This document shows positions 7,487 to 15,929 of a DNA stretch of 21,944 nt, one piece after another; the first letter of the stretch is position 1, and each line of letters starts with the position of its first letter. The position numbers were made by a program, and so were the translations under genes. The stretch is from positions 1 to 21,944 of the forward strand of contig CAZMTU010000029.1 of NCBI GenBank assembly GCA_964569225.1, in the 5' to 3' direction. This DNA comes from CAKSQF01 sp964569225. Lineage in GTDB: Bacteria; Bacillota; Clostridia; Oscillospirales; CAG-272. Under the pieces are notes generated by a model. The model was not told the DNA's origin and did not search any database. It saw only the letters and a program-made list of their open reading frames with translations.

Positions 7487-8263
7487 TTATTCCTGCCACT
7501 TTTCCAAGGGTTTTGTACGGGACTTTTCCAACGACGCCTTCATTTCCAGTTCATAACTGGTTTTGTAATAGCCCTGTTTATCCTTATATAGGAACAGTTT
7601 TCCGTCATCCATCATATAGATTTTGTCTGCTCTGTCGGCAATCGACATATCGTGCGTCACCATAATCATGGTCATACCGAGCATTTGGCGGGTTTCCAGC
7701 AGCAGCTCCAGCACCTCGTCTGCATTCCTTCGATCAAGATTGCCGGTCGGCTCATCCGCGAAAAGTACCTGCGGCTGATTGATCAATGCCCTTGCAATGG
7801 CAACCCGCTGTTGCTGTCCGCCGGACAGCTCACTGGGTAAATGATTCAGCCGATTTCCGATTTTCAGCGATAAAATCAGTTTTTTCAGATTTTCCTGAAA
7901 TTTAAAATCGGGTTTATTGCACATCACCGTAGGCACTAAAATATTCTCCAGCGCGGTAAGCTGCGGGATCAAATTATGCTTCTGAAATACAACGCCGGTA
8001 TACTCGCCTCGGAACTGTCCGAGTTTATCTGCCGACAGCTTGGTGATTTCCTGTCCCCGAATAGTAACACTGCCAAAATTAGGACGGTCCAGCCCCGCCA
8101 GCAGATTCAAAAGGGTTGATTTTCCAGAGCCGGAGGAACCGATAATCGCCAAAAATTCACCGTCTTCTACCTTCAGGGACACACGATCCACCGCAGTAAC
8201 TACCGCATCGTACTGTTTATACTGCTTGATCAGATCTCTTGCCTCCAAAATTACGCCGCTCAT
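7487..8263 (-). CDS. ABC transporter ATP-binding protein (MacB/LolD type)
   Basis: A 258-residue nucleotide-binding subunit that powers the FtsX-type permease encoded just upstream. Visible motifs: Walker A GSSGSGKST (42-50), Q-loop Gln94 in VVFQKHN, signature LSGGQQQR (146-153), Walker B VLFADEPTGNLD (166-177) and switch His204 in VTHD. The C-terminus has a charged extension beyond the usual ~230 residues. The start overlaps the permease stop by 4 bases (ATGA), so the two are coupled, here in the order permease then ATPase. The family covers mechanotransmission pumps and lipoprotein or peptide exporters; the substrate cannot be told from sequence. Confidence 0.9.
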   Translation of the reverse strand: MSGVILEARDLIKQYKQYDAVVTAVDRVSLKVEDGEFLAIIGSSGSGKSTLLNLLAGLDRPNFGSVTIRGQEITKLSADKLGQFRGEYTGVVFQKHNLIPQLTALENILVPTVMCNKPDFKFQENLKKLILSLKIGNRLNHLPSELSGGQQQRVAIARALINQPQVLFADEPTGNLDRRNADEVLELLLETRQMLGMTMIMVTHDMSIADRADKIYMMDDGKLFLYKDKQGYYKTSYELEMKASLEKSRTKPLEKWQE

Positions 8264-10632
8264 ACCGAACCCTCCTTATGATTAGTTTGTTCAGACACAT
8301 TTCCGTCATCCCGCAGATCGGTGTAAACTGCAGGACAACGCTTCTGATACAGAATCCATGCAAGATAACTGCTGATAAATCCCAAAAGCAGATTCAGCAA
8401 AATCCCTGCTACATAAGCACTTACAGGCAGCCTGAAGGACGCCAGCATGGTACCGCCGGCAAAAATCATTATGTAGCCGATCAGCCGGTGAATCAACCAA
8501 GAAACAGCAGGCGCCAGCAATGCGAAAAGCAGTCCTCCGGTAAGCGCAAACCGGAAAGCATCCCCTAAAATATAGCGCTTTAAAGCTAAGGTGGATGCGC
8601 CCATAGCCTGCAGCAGCTCCAATTCCTGCTGCCGTTTTTGATAGAAAAGAATTTGAGAGAATATCCAGATCAGTGGACAAACCGCCAGGAGTACCAGCGC
8701 CATCATTTGAATGATACTGGTATAGTTTTTATTGACCTCTACGGTATGCGCGGTGCGAACATCCAGATTAGTAACCGTCATGTTGGTATAGTAATCAGCC
8801 ACATGTCTTAGCTGATAATACAGCGTGGAAACTTCCTCTTCGGAAGTGTTTTCGTCCACGTAAATCTTCAGTTCATTATAGATCGGAACAAAGCCTGTAA
8901 CCGCGCTGTAATCTGTTTCAGAAAAGTAAATTGCCCAGTTTTGGCCAGTGGGAAGCTCTGAGATAATAGCCCCCACTGTATAAGCGGTGTAACTAAACAC
9001 CTCTTCTTCTAACCAAGCGGTCAGTAAATCATCCATATCGGCGACTAAATAATTATTAGCAATATTTGTAAGTAATTTTTGAGTTGCGGCATCGGGCAAA
9101 TCGGCAACGTAAATAGTATCTCCCACATGCCAGTCAAACTTTTTGGAACCCAAAAAGCCTTCGGTAACAGCAACTGTCCTTTCTTCATTCAGTACCGACG
9201 CCAGCGAGCCTTCCACCTGATATCCCAGCGTTTCAAAAGATTCAATCACTTCTTCATCCATGGCGCAGTAATTTACATTCATAAACCCCGTTCCGCTTGT
9301 ATTGCTGGCAGTAAGAATTCCGGTCATTCTTACACCACCCGCAAACATTTTAGGAATCTTTGAACTTATTTTAACATGAGAACAAACACCGCTTGCCTGA
9401 AAACATGCTTGTTTCAGTATCGTTTTTATATAGGGCAGCTCACTGAATACATCTGATTTTTCCGCATTATAACCATACGCCGAAAAATCAGTGATTCCAT
9501 CTTCTTTTTCTTCCGCCGATATACTGGGGATATCAAAATCCACGCTAAGCTCCGGCTGTTCCAAAGAAAGCACCCGTTGATAGCAGTAGCCAATAGTAGA
9601 AGCACTGACAAAAAGCATCGCAAAGGAAAGAGCGCCCGCCATCAGGCGCAGGATATATTTTACATAACGGCGAAAAGAAAGCCGACTGATCGAAGTAGGA
9701 AAACGTCCTCCGATCAGATCCGAACTGATCCTGGGTGAGTGAATCAGATTAGAATTATCCGCGGCGACAATCAGCGAAGACGGCGTTTTAGCAGATGTGG
9801 ACCGAACGCTGATCAATACGGCAACGCCCACAGTAATCAACGTAAGCAGCAACGCCAGCAGAACCCCTCCCCAGTATACCGTAAAGGAGAGTCCAGTTTT
9901 ACGGAATATTCCCCAACTGACAAGGGTAGAGATGAGCGCTGCCGGCAGCCATGTGATCAGCACGATCCAAAACTGCTCCCAAAAGGCGGTAAAAAAAAGT
10001 CGTTTAAAAGTTGCGCCAAAGGTCATGTAAATTCCGTAGGTGAATTTAAAATGGTTGGTCATGGTACTGTGCAGCACCCAAACGGCAGCAGCGCCTGCCG
10101 ACGCAATCACAATAAGCTGAAATATATAAACCGCCGTATTTTTAGACACGCTCAATTCATAATTCAGCAGCGGAGTTTTGGATACCGTATAATTTGTTGA
10201 CTCCTCATCCAGCGCCTCAGTATAACGGACTTTGAAAGTCTCAAATGCGCTGTCAATATCGCCTATAAGCTGAATATCCAGATCGTAGCGCTTATTTTCT
10301 GTTCCCGAAATAGTGGATTCCACACCGCCTACGATTTTAAAGACTTCATTTTCCTCAGTCTGCTCCCGATCAAACTGACGCAGCAGCAGATATTGATCCT
10401 GCGTACAGTTTAACAGCTGAAAGTGATAGAGATTGCCGTCACTGTTTACATAGCGGCTTTCGAGATAGGCACGCTGCGTTTTCTGATGATTATAGTGCAA
10501 GGTACTTACTGAGCAAAAAAGCAGTGATATGAGCAGCAGGAGAGCTGCAAAGCTAAGGTAGCGTGGATATTGACTGAACACTGTTTTAGCAGACAGCTTT
10601 AATTCCTTTCGCAAATATTCCCAAACAGACAT
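8260..10632 (-). CDS. FtsX/MacB-family ABC transporter permease
   Basis: A 790-residue membrane protein counted from the ATG at 10632, which has GAAAGGA 9 bases upstream. A second ATG three codons earlier (10641) sits almost on top of that ribosome site and is less likely. Hydrophobic segments, numbered from the 10641 ATG: about 28-48, 171-192, 216-243, 256-279, 331-353, then near 650-672, 700-722 and 748-772. This gives two FtsX-like cores, the first interrupted by an outside domain of ~120 residues and the second preceded by one of ~300 residues. The hallmark gating-loop motifs YGIYMTFGAT and LELLQAMGAS are present. With the coupled ATPase it forms a complete transporter of the type used for peptide, lipoprotein or antibiotic handling. 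No regulator adjoins it, and the substrate is unknown. Confidence 0.85.
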   Translation of the reverse strand: MSVWEYLRKELKLSAKTVFSQYPRYLSFAALLLLISLLFCSVSTLHYNHQKTQRAYLESRYVNSDGNLYHFQLLNCTQDQYLLLRQFDREQTEENEVFKIVGGVESTISGTENKRYDLDIQLIGDIDSAFETFKVRYTEALDEESTNYTVSKTPLLNYELSVSKNTAVYIFQLIVIASAGAAAVWVLHSTMTNHFKFTYGIYMTFGATFKRLFFTAFWEQFWIVLITWLPAALISTLVSWGIFRKTGLSFTVYWGGVLLALLLTLITVGVAVLISVRSTSAKTPSSLIVAADNSNLIHSPRISSDLIGGRFPTSISRLSFRRYVKYILRLMAGALSFAMLFVSASTIGYCYQRVLSLEQPELSVDFDIPSISAEEKEDGITDFSAYGYNAEKSDVFSELPYIKTILKQACFQASGVCSHVKISSKIPKMFAGGVRMTGILTASNTSGTGFMNVNYCAMDEEVIESFETLGYQVEGSLASVLNEERTVAVTEGFLGSKKFDWHVGDTIYVADLPDAATQKLLTNIANNYLVADMDDLLTAWLEEEVFSYTAYTVGAIISELPTGQNWAIYFSETDYSAVTGFVPIYNELKIYVDENTSEEEVSTLYYQLRHVADYYTNMTVTNLDVRTAHTVEVNKNYTSIIQMMALVLLAVCPLIWIFSQILFYQKRQQELELLQAMGASTLALKRYILGDAFRFALTGGLLFALLAPAVSWLIHRLIGYIMIFAGGTMLASFRLPVSAYVAGILLNLLLGFISSYLAWILYQKRCPAVYTDLRDDGNVSEQTNHKEGSV

Positions 10633-10679
10633 GGATTTCATTCCTTTCTCTTCAATCGGGCAGTTTCCAGAAAGTCAAG

Positions 10680-10718
10680 CAGGCAGTGCAAATCAACCAA
10701 TCCGATTTGCACTGCCTG
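10680..10718. repeat. 15-bp perfect inverted repeat between guaB and the permease gene
   Basis: AGGCAGTGCAAATC (10681-10694) and GATTTGCACTGCCT (10704-10717) are exact reverse complements with a 9-base loop; the flanking C/G adds one more pair. On the minus strand the hairpin follows the guaB stop by about 67 bases, but no U-run follows it, so it is a poor intrinsic terminator. A TATAAT lies just upstream of it on that strand (10730-10720 region), with only a weak -35 (TGGACC, 19-bp spacer). It could therefore be a guaB 3' stabilising hairpin or an operator at the permease promoter. Confidence 0.65.
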
Positions 10719-10784
10719 TTCATTATAAGGTCGATTGGCGTAAAAAGGTCCAGCGATAGCTACGCGCCCTTCGGAGCATTCATA

Positions 10785-12251
10785 TTATTCGACATGAACG
10801 CTGTAATTAGGCGCCTCTTTGGTTATATTGATATCATGCGGATGAGATTCTCTCAGCCCGCTTCCGGTGATCCGTACGAATTTGCCCCGCTCTTTCAGTT
10901 CGGGAATGGTTTCAGTTCCGCAGTAACCCATACCTGATCTCAACCCGCCCATCAACTGATAAACTGTGTCGGAAAGCGGGCCCTTATAAGGCACACGCCC
11001 TTCTACCCCTTCGGGAACCAGCTTTTTAGAGCCCGTTTGGAAGTAACGGTCCTTGCTGCCCTTTTCCATAGCGGCAATGGAACCCATGCCGCGATACACC
11101 TTAAAACTCCTGCCCTGATAAATTTCCGTTTCTCCGGGTGACTCCTCACAGCCCGCAAAGAGCGAACCGATCATAATCACGTCCGCACCTGCCGCAATAG
11201 CCTTAGGCAGATCTCCACTGTATTTGATGCCGCCATCTGCGATAACCGGGACGCCGTATTCCTTCGCCACTTCATAGACATCATTAATCGCGGTAAGCTG
11301 CGGGACACCGATGCCCGCTACAATTCGGGTCGTACAGATAGATCCGGGACCGATACCCACTTTTACGGCATCCGCACCCGCCTCAATTAAATCCTTGGCG
11401 GCTTCGGCAGTGGCAATATTGCCTGCGATAACCTGACACCCCGGAAATGCCGCTTTGACCTTTTTCAGGCATTCAATAATATTTCTGGAATGGCCGTGCG
11501 CACTGTCCAGTACCAAAAAATCCGCGCCGACCGATAGCAGCGCACCCGCTCTGTCCAGTACATCGCTGGTCACTCCAATGGCAGCCCCGCAGAGCAGCCT
11601 TCCCTTCTCATCTTTAGCGCTGTTCGGATATTTCTGCGCCTTTTCAATATCTTTGATGGTAATAAGACCCTTGAGAACAAAATCGCTGTCCACCAGCGGC
11701 AGCTTTTCAATCTTGTGCTGAGAAAGGATTTCCTTGGCTTCCTCCAGTGTAGTACCAACCGATGCTGTAACCAAATTCTCGCGGGTCATTACTTCGCTGA
11801 TTTTCATATTGTAATCCTTCAGGAAGCGCATATCCCGGTTTGTAATAATGCCCACCAGCTTTTTTTGATCGTCGCAGATCGGTACACCGGATACCTTATA
11901 TTTTCCCATAAGCTCATCGGCTTCATAGACATAGTTATCAGGGCTTAGATAAAAAGGATTGGTAATTACACCATTTTCAGAGCGCTTTACCCGTTCAACC
12001 TGATCCGCTTGCTGCTCAATGGTCATATTTTTGTGAATAACACCTACGCCGCCCTCTCTTGCAAGAGCGATCGCCAGCTTGGATTCAGTCACAGTGTCCA
12101 TTGCCGCGCTCATAATCGGAATATTAAGTGCAATCTTTTTAGTCAGATGCGTTTCGAGCTTTACCGTATTGGGCAATACTTCGCTTTTTTGAGGTACCAG
12201 CAGAACATCGTCAAAAGTAATCCCTTCTTTTGAAAATTTCTCATTCTGCAT
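10785..12251 (-). CDS. guaB: IMP dehydrogenase
   Basis: GuaB oxidises IMP to XMP with NAD+, the rate-limiting step to GMP in the cytosol. The 488-residue length is normal for the bacterial enzyme. Features: N-terminal barrel start FDDVLLVP (13-20), two CBS domains (about 95-205) that usually bind ATP or GTP allosterically, the catalytic loop GPGSICTTR with Cys306, IADGGIKYSGD in the phosphate-binding region, and the flap segment YRGMGS. Start ATG at 12251; the only nearby ribosome-binding sequence is a modest AAGGCAGG about 11 bases upstream. A short GC hairpin (CCCGC 12280-12284, GCGGG 12291-12295, plus coordinates) lies just upstream in the leader. It is monocistronic or reads into the permease pair. 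Confidence 0.97.
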   Translation of the reverse strand: MQNEKFSKEGITFDDVLLVPQKSEVLPNTVKLETHLTKKIALNIPIMSAAMDTVTESKLAIALAREGGVGVIHKNMTIEQQADQVERVKRSENGVITNPFYLSPDNYVYEADELMGKYKVSGVPICDDQKKLVGIITNRDMRFLKDYNMKISEVMTRENLVTASVGTTLEEAKEILSQHKIEKLPLVDSDFVLKGLITIKDIEKAQKYPNSAKDEKGRLLCGAAIGVTSDVLDRAGALLSVGADFLVLDSAHGHSRNIIECLKKVKAAFPGCQVIAGNIATAEAAKDLIEAGADAVKVGIGPGSICTTRIVAGIGVPQLTAINDVYEVAKEYGVPVIADGGIKYSGDLPKAIAAGADVIMIGSLFAGCEESPGETEIYQGRSFKVYRGMGSIAAMEKGSKDRYFQTGSKKLVPEGVEGRVPYKGPLSDTVYQLMGGLRSGMGYCGTETIPELKERGKFVRITGSGLRESHPHDINITKEAPNYSVHVE

Positions 12252-12328
12252 CGCTTCTAAACCTGCCTTTCTCTTTCCTCCCGCCTCAACGCGGGTTCAA
12301 AATTCGATGATATTTTTATATTTTTTCT

Positions 12329-12357
12329 ATTATAATATGATTTTCAAGCTTTGTCAA
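12329..12357 (-). promoter_or_regulatory. Perfect-consensus sigma-A promoter of guaB
   Basis: On the minus strand, -35 TTGACA (12357-12352) and -10 TATAAT (12334-12329) both match the consensus exactly with a 17-bp spacer. The transcript would begin near 12322, giving a ~70-base leader. Upstream of the -35 is a direct repeat, CTTGTCG, whose copies (12397-12391 and 12381-12375) are 16 bp apart and might bind a regulator. No purine riboswitch or PurBox-like site was recognised. Confidence 0.85.
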
Positions 12358-12455
12358 GAGAAAATACACCCAATCGACAAGATTTTTTGACGACAAGCGA
12401 TCGAATAATCCCGATGCATCACTTCTGATAAATGATTGCCTTATAAACGGCTTCT

Positions 12456-13325
12456 TTACGGCAGTTTATCCGCATTCGCCTTCATAAATTCAATAAAATA
12501 CTTGCTGGCGATAGGCAGACTGTCTTTATCTTTATAGCCTATCGCAAGCGTTCTGTAAACAGGCGGATCAATGGGAAGGCAGACAATATTGTATGCCATG
12601 CGGCGAAGCATCAATTCCGCTAATATACTGACCCCCAATCCTGCCTCTACCATTGTCATGATTGCGTAATCATCGTGAATGGTATACTGAATATTTGGTT
12701 CAAGCTTTTGCGCGCGAAAAGCATTGATAGGTTCGCTGTAATGTCCCTCCTCCAGCAAAATAAAAGGATCATTCGCGATTTCGCTGAGCCTGATCTTTTT
12801 ATGCGTCGAAAAAGGATGTTCTTTCGGCAAAACAGCAAGCATTTCCCCTTTCTTGATGGGAACGGTTTTTAAATCGCTGACAGCAGGCGGCGTAATAAAA
12901 CCAAAGTCCACCTCACCGGTTTTGATCCATTCAGAAATCGAGCTGTAATCGCCCTGATGAAAAAGGAACTTTACCTGCGGATAAAGCGCTTGAAAACCGC
13001 TGATCAGCTGTGGCATCCAATGACAAGTAACACTGGATATAGTCCCCACACGGATGATTCCTGTCTTAAGACCTTTAACCTCATCGGCTTTTTCCTGCAT
13101 GACACGATACTGTAAAATATACCGCTCTATAAACGGATATAGCTGCGCCCCCTCCAAGGTCAGCTTTACACCGACTCTGGAACGGGTCAACAATTTCATA
13201 GACAACTCGCTTTCCAAAGACGAGATCATCTGACTGACCGAGGACTGCGTATAGCCTAAGGCTTCCGCCGCTTTCGTAAAACTGCCTAATTCAATAATCT
13301 TCTGAAGTGCTAAATATCTGTTCAT
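12456..13325 (-). CDS. LysR-family transcriptional regulator
   Basis: A 289-residue LysR-type regulator. The N-terminal winged HTH (about 1-60) includes GSFTKAAEALGYTQSSVSQ (14-32); the C-terminal part (about 90-289) is the two-lobed effector-binding domain, with the typical GIIRVGTISSV, GEVDFGFITPP and MVEAGLGVSIL segments. ATG at 13325 is the earliest possible start, since a stop codon lies directly before it in frame; the nearest AGGA is about 16 bases upstream, so translation may be inefficient. It is divergent from a GNAT acetyltransferase and shares its promoter region, the classical layout for a LysR regulator and its target. The effector is unknown. Confidence 0.92.
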   Translation of the reverse strand: MNRYLALQKIIELGSFTKAAEALGYTQSSVSQMISSLESELSMKLLTRSRVGVKLTLEGAQLYPFIERYILQYRVMQEKADEVKGLKTGIIRVGTISSVTCHWMPQLISGFQALYPQVKFLFHQGDYSSISEWIKTGEVDFGFITPPAVSDLKTVPIKKGEMLAVLPKEHPFSTHKKIRLSEIANDPFILLEEGHYSEPINAFRAQKLEPNIQYTIHDDYAIMTMVEAGLGVSILAELMLRRMAYNIVCLPIDPPVYRTLAIGYKDKDSLPIASKYFIEFMKANADKLP

Positions 13326-13369
13326 TTAATTAAATCGTCTTTCCTAATATTTATATTAAAAACATTCGT

Positions 13370-13398
13370 TTTACTTATTATATCACAGATGTTATAAT
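13370..13398 (+). promoter_or_regulatory. Predicted promoter of the GNAT gene
   Basis: -35 TTTACT (13370-13375), 17-bp spacer, -10 TATAAT (13393-13398). The transcript would start near 13405, leaving a ~75-base leader. It overlaps, on the opposite strand, the lysR promoter, and both -10 boxes lie in the arms of the inverted repeat TTATTATA/TATAATAA (13375-13382 and 13393-13400). Confidence 0.6.
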
Positions 13399-13406
13399 AA
13401 AGTCAA
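13377..13406 (-). promoter_or_regulatory. Predicted promoter of the lysR gene
   Basis: Reading the minus strand, -35 TTGACT (13406-13401), 18-bp spacer, and -10 TATAAT (13382-13377) preceded by TGA, giving an extended -10. It nearly coincides with the opposite-strand GNAT promoter, so the two polymerases would compete for the same DNA. The lysR leader would be about 45 bases. Confidence 0.65.
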
Positions 13407-13479
13407 GCAAATAAAACGGAATAGAAAATGGTGCCTCCGGCATATCACTATCCGAAAATCAGAAAGGAACGATCATCAT

Positions 13480-13965
13480 ATGGAAATCGTTGAATACCAA
13501 GAAAAATACAAAAAGGATTTTATTAAACTGAATACCGCGTGGGTAAAGCGGTATTTTTTCATGGAAGATGCCGATCGAGAGATTTTAGATCATGTAGATG
13601 AACGGCTGAACGAAGGCGCAATGATATATTTTGCCGTCTATCAGGACCGCGTACTGGCAACCTGTATGACAAAACCGCTGAGCGATTTTGAATGGGAAAT
13701 ATGCAAATTAGCCGCTGATGGTCAGTACACTGGAACCGGCGCCGGAAGCGCGGTTTTCAAGGCGTGCATGGACTACGCGATCCATCACGGCGCCCAGAAG
13801 CTGACGCTGATTTCAAACCGCTGTCTGAAGCCTGCGCTGCACATTTATGAAAAATTCGGATTTAAAGAAGTTCCCTTGAACAAAGCTTATTGGGGCTTTG
13901 ACCGCGCTGACATTGAATTCGAATACCTTGTTTCGGACAATCGATCAGAAAACAGCGATATTTAA
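13480..13965 (+). CDS. GNAT-family N-acetyltransferase
   Basis: A 161-residue GCN5-related acetyltransferase that transfers acetyl from acetyl-CoA to an amine on a small molecule or protein. The acetyl-CoA pyrophosphate-binding motif QYTGTGAG is at 82-89, followed by the family's helix AVFKACMDYAI. The C-terminal NRCLKPALHIYEKFGFKEV (113-131) matches the conserved N-x-A-x-x-x-Y-x-x-x-GF pattern near the catalytic Tyr. AAAGGAA stands about 11 bases before the ATG. It is divergent from the LysR regulator and probably its target; substrate unknown. Confidence 0.9.
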   Translation: MEIVEYQEKYKKDFIKLNTAWVKRYFFMEDADREILDHVDERLNEGAMIYFAVYQDRVLATCMTKPLSDFEWEICKLAADGQYTGTGAGSAVFKACMDYAIHHGAQKLTLISNRCLKPALHIYEKFGFKEVPLNKAYWGFDRADIEFEYLVSDNRSENSDI

Positions 13966-14010
13966 GTCTTTTATCAGAGAACCCCCGCCGTTAAATTCCT
14001 TAAAACGAAG

Positions 14011-14039
14011 TTGTGTTTTGTATCAATCTATGCTATAAT
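14011..14039 (+). promoter_or_regulatory. Predicted promoter of the two-component genes
   Basis: -35 TTGTGT (14011-14016), 17-bp spacer, -10 TATAAT (14034-14039) with a TGC extended -10. The transcript would start near 14046, 70 bases before the response regulator. The TGTNA repeats seen at the transporter promoter are not obvious here, so expression may be constitutive. Confidence 0.65.
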
Positions 14040-14116
14040 ATCCTAAAATTGATTTCCAAAATCTAAATGAAGCTAAAGGTTAAGCATTTCTTACCCATAA
14101 CGCTCGGAGGATTGTT

Positions 14117-14818
14117 ATGCATAAAATACTTATAGTTGAAGATGATTCATCCATTATCCGTACGCTGAGCGATTTTCTGCGCTCAGAGCAATTTGCCACC
14201 GATCATGTCAGCAGTCAAAAAGACGCGCTTACTAAAATTGAAAGCGACAAATTTGATCTGGTACTGCTGGATATATCGCTGAAAGAAGGCAATGGATTTG
14301 CACTTTGCTCCGCTATTAAACAGAAATGGGCGCTTCCAGTCATTTTTCTCACTGCTTCTGACGATGAATACAGCGTTGTGACCGGCTTGGATTTAGGTGC
14401 TGACGACTATATCGCCAAGCCCTTTCGACCGCGTGAACTGCTCTCCCGTATCCGCAGCGTCCTGCGGCGATGCGGAAAGAGCCAATCGGTAATTGAAATC
14501 GGTCAGTTTTCTGTTGACACTGAAAAAGGGACCGTTACCAAAAACGGCATTGAACTCGGCTTATCCGCACTGGAATACCGGTTATTACTGGTATTCTTAG
14601 CCAATCGGGACACAGTGCTTTCAAGAAGCAGACTGCTGGAGGAAATATGGGATGTCGCGGGCGATTTTGTCAATGACAATACCCTGACTGTCTACATCAA
14701 ACGGCTGCGGGATAAAATAGAGGACGACCCGCAGTCGCCAATTCTCATCCGAACGGTTCGCGGATTGGGCTATAAGCTATGCGGTAATCCGGCGGATGAG
14801 CCTACAGAAAGGAGATAA
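14117..14818 (+). CDS. OmpR/PhoB-type response regulator
   Basis: A 233-residue DNA-binding response regulator. The receiver domain (1-118) has the acidic pair Asp9/Asp10, phospho-acceptor Asp52 in VLLDIS, Thr79 and Lys101 in IAKPF. The C-terminal winged helix (about 128-225) includes LSALEYRLLLVFLANRD and the recognition region NDNTLTVYIKRLRDKIE, ending with IRTVRGLGYKL. GGAGG is 6 bases before the ATG. The kinase gene begins 4 bases after its stop. It most likely activates the downstream transporter through the phased TGTNA repeats at 15930-15967. Confidence 0.95.
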   Translation: MHKILIVEDDSSIIRTLSDFLRSEQFATDHVSSQKDALTKIESDKFDLVLLDISLKEGNGFALCSAIKQKWALPVIFLTASDDEYSVVTGLDLGADDYIAKPFRPRELLSRIRSVLRRCGKSQSVIEIGQFSVDTEKGTVTKNGIELGLSALEYRLLLVFLANRDTVLSRSRLLEEIWDVAGDFVNDNTLTVYIKRLRDKIEDDPQSPILIRTVRGLGYKLCGNPADEPTERR

Positions 14819-14822
14819 TCCC

Positions 14823-15824
14823 GTGAAACTGCTCCGAAATCCTGAGGTCAAGCATTTAGCAGCGCTTTGCCTGCTGATGACCGGTCTGTTTACCATCATC
14901 GGCCTTTGTGTTACTCTTGCCGCCGGCTTGCTTCTGCTCCTTTTGGGCTTGTTTTTTACCTTGTTCTTCCTGCTGGATGCCGCGCGCCGATATCGACATT
15001 TAGCATGCCTTGCCGCTGAGCTGGATGAAATTCTGCACGGCGCTTCCTCTATCCAGCTTTCTCGATATAATGAGGGCGAGCTGAGCCTTTTGCAAAATCA
15101 ACTGACCAAGATGATTTTGCGCCTTCAGGAGCAAAGTCAGCAGCTTGCCGATGAAAAAAACAAACTATCTGATTCTATTGCAGATATTTCTCATCAAATC
15201 CGCACACCGCTGACCGCCGTACACTTACTCCTTTCTTCTATGGGCAGCGGAAAGCTTACGCCCGAAGCTCAGCTTGAAAGCCTTCGTGAAATGAACAAGC
15301 TGCTTGCGAAAATCGATTGGCTGGTCAGTTCTCTGCTGAAAATTGCCCGTTTGGATGCCGGAACAGTTTCCTTCCGATCAGACGTAATTGCTTTTTCCGA
15401 TCTGATCAGTCGGGTGTCAGCTTCGCTTGCGGTTTTGATGGAACTAAAGGGTCAGATATTACATACTGAGCTTTCGGGAAGCTTTACCGGTGATTTACAC
15501 TGGACAGAAGAAGCTGTAAGCAATATCTTCAAAAACTGCATTGAACACATGGAAACAGGCGGCATACTATCGGTCAGTGCCCTTGAAAATCCGCTCTATT
15601 CAGAACTGATTATCGCAGACAACGGCTGCGGCATTGATCCTGACGATCTTCCTCATTTGTTCGAACGCTTTTATAAAGGGAAAAACGCTTCCGACCAGTC
15701 AATTGGCATCGGTCTTGCGCTTTCCCGAATGATCATTATCCGTCAGAACGGCACCGTTACCGCTCAAAACCGACCGGAGGGCGGCGCTCTCTTTACCATC
15801 CGATTTTACAAACAGGTGATATAG
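14823..15824 (+). CDS. Sensor histidine kinase with minimal extracellular loop
   Basis: A 333-residue kinase, partner of the preceding regulator. GTG at 14823 is chosen because AAAGGAG lies 8 bases upstream; an ATG 27 bases earlier lies inside the regulator gene without such a site. Residues 12-52 are a continuous hydrophobic stretch that can form two membrane helices with almost no outside loop. The H-box is ADISHQIRTPLTAV with His124. The ATPase domain has NIFKNCIEHM (N-box, 234-243), DNGCGI (266-271), LFERFYKG and GIGLAL (295-300). There is no HAMP or PAS domain. It resembles intramembrane-sensing kinases that read the state of a neighbouring ABC transporter rather than a ligand, though the H-box is not of the BceS type. 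Confidence 0.92.
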   Translation: MKLLRNPEVKHLAALCLLMTGLFTIIGLCVTLAAGLLLLLLGLFFTLFFLLDAARRYRHLACLAAELDEILHGASSIQLSRYNEGELSLLQNQLTKMILRLQEQSQQLADEKNKLSDSIADISHQIRTPLTAVHLLLSSMGSGKLTPEAQLESLREMNKLLAKIDWLVSSLLKIARLDAGTVSFRSDVIAFSDLISRVSASLAVLMELKGQILHTELSGSFTGDLHWTEEAVSNIFKNCIEHMETGGILSVSALENPLYSELIIADNGCGIDPDDLPHLFERFYKGKNASDQSIGIGLALSRMIIIRQNGTVTAQNRPEGGALFTIRFYKQVI

Positions 15825-15871
15825 CTTTTGAAGGCGCCCTCGGCTTGTTTACAACCCTTAGATTAAAGCGC

Positions 15872-15894
15872 CTTGCGGCAGCGCGCTCCGCAAG
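15872..15894 (+). other. GC-rich hairpin after the kinase gene
   Basis: CTTGCGG (15872-15878) pairs with CCGCAAG (15888-15894) around a 9-base loop that itself holds GCGCGC. No clean T-run follows immediately, though the sequence becomes T-rich about 20 bases later. It may partly terminate or attenuate the two-component transcript ahead of the separately promoted transporter genes. Confidence 0.4.
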
Positions 15895-15929
15895 CCCAAA
15901 CAACTTAGACTGATCTTTTATTTTCCAAA

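Noticed and set aside
9739..10200. 153-codon plus-strand open frame opposite the permease
   Set aside because: Basic, low-complexity translation typical of an antisense shadow; the permease frame on the other strand has proper membrane helices and FtsX motifs.
12280..12295. Short GC hairpin in the guaB leader as a riboswitch
   Set aside because: Only a 5-bp stem with a 6-base loop; no conserved purine, PRPP or ppGpp riboswitch core could be seen around it.
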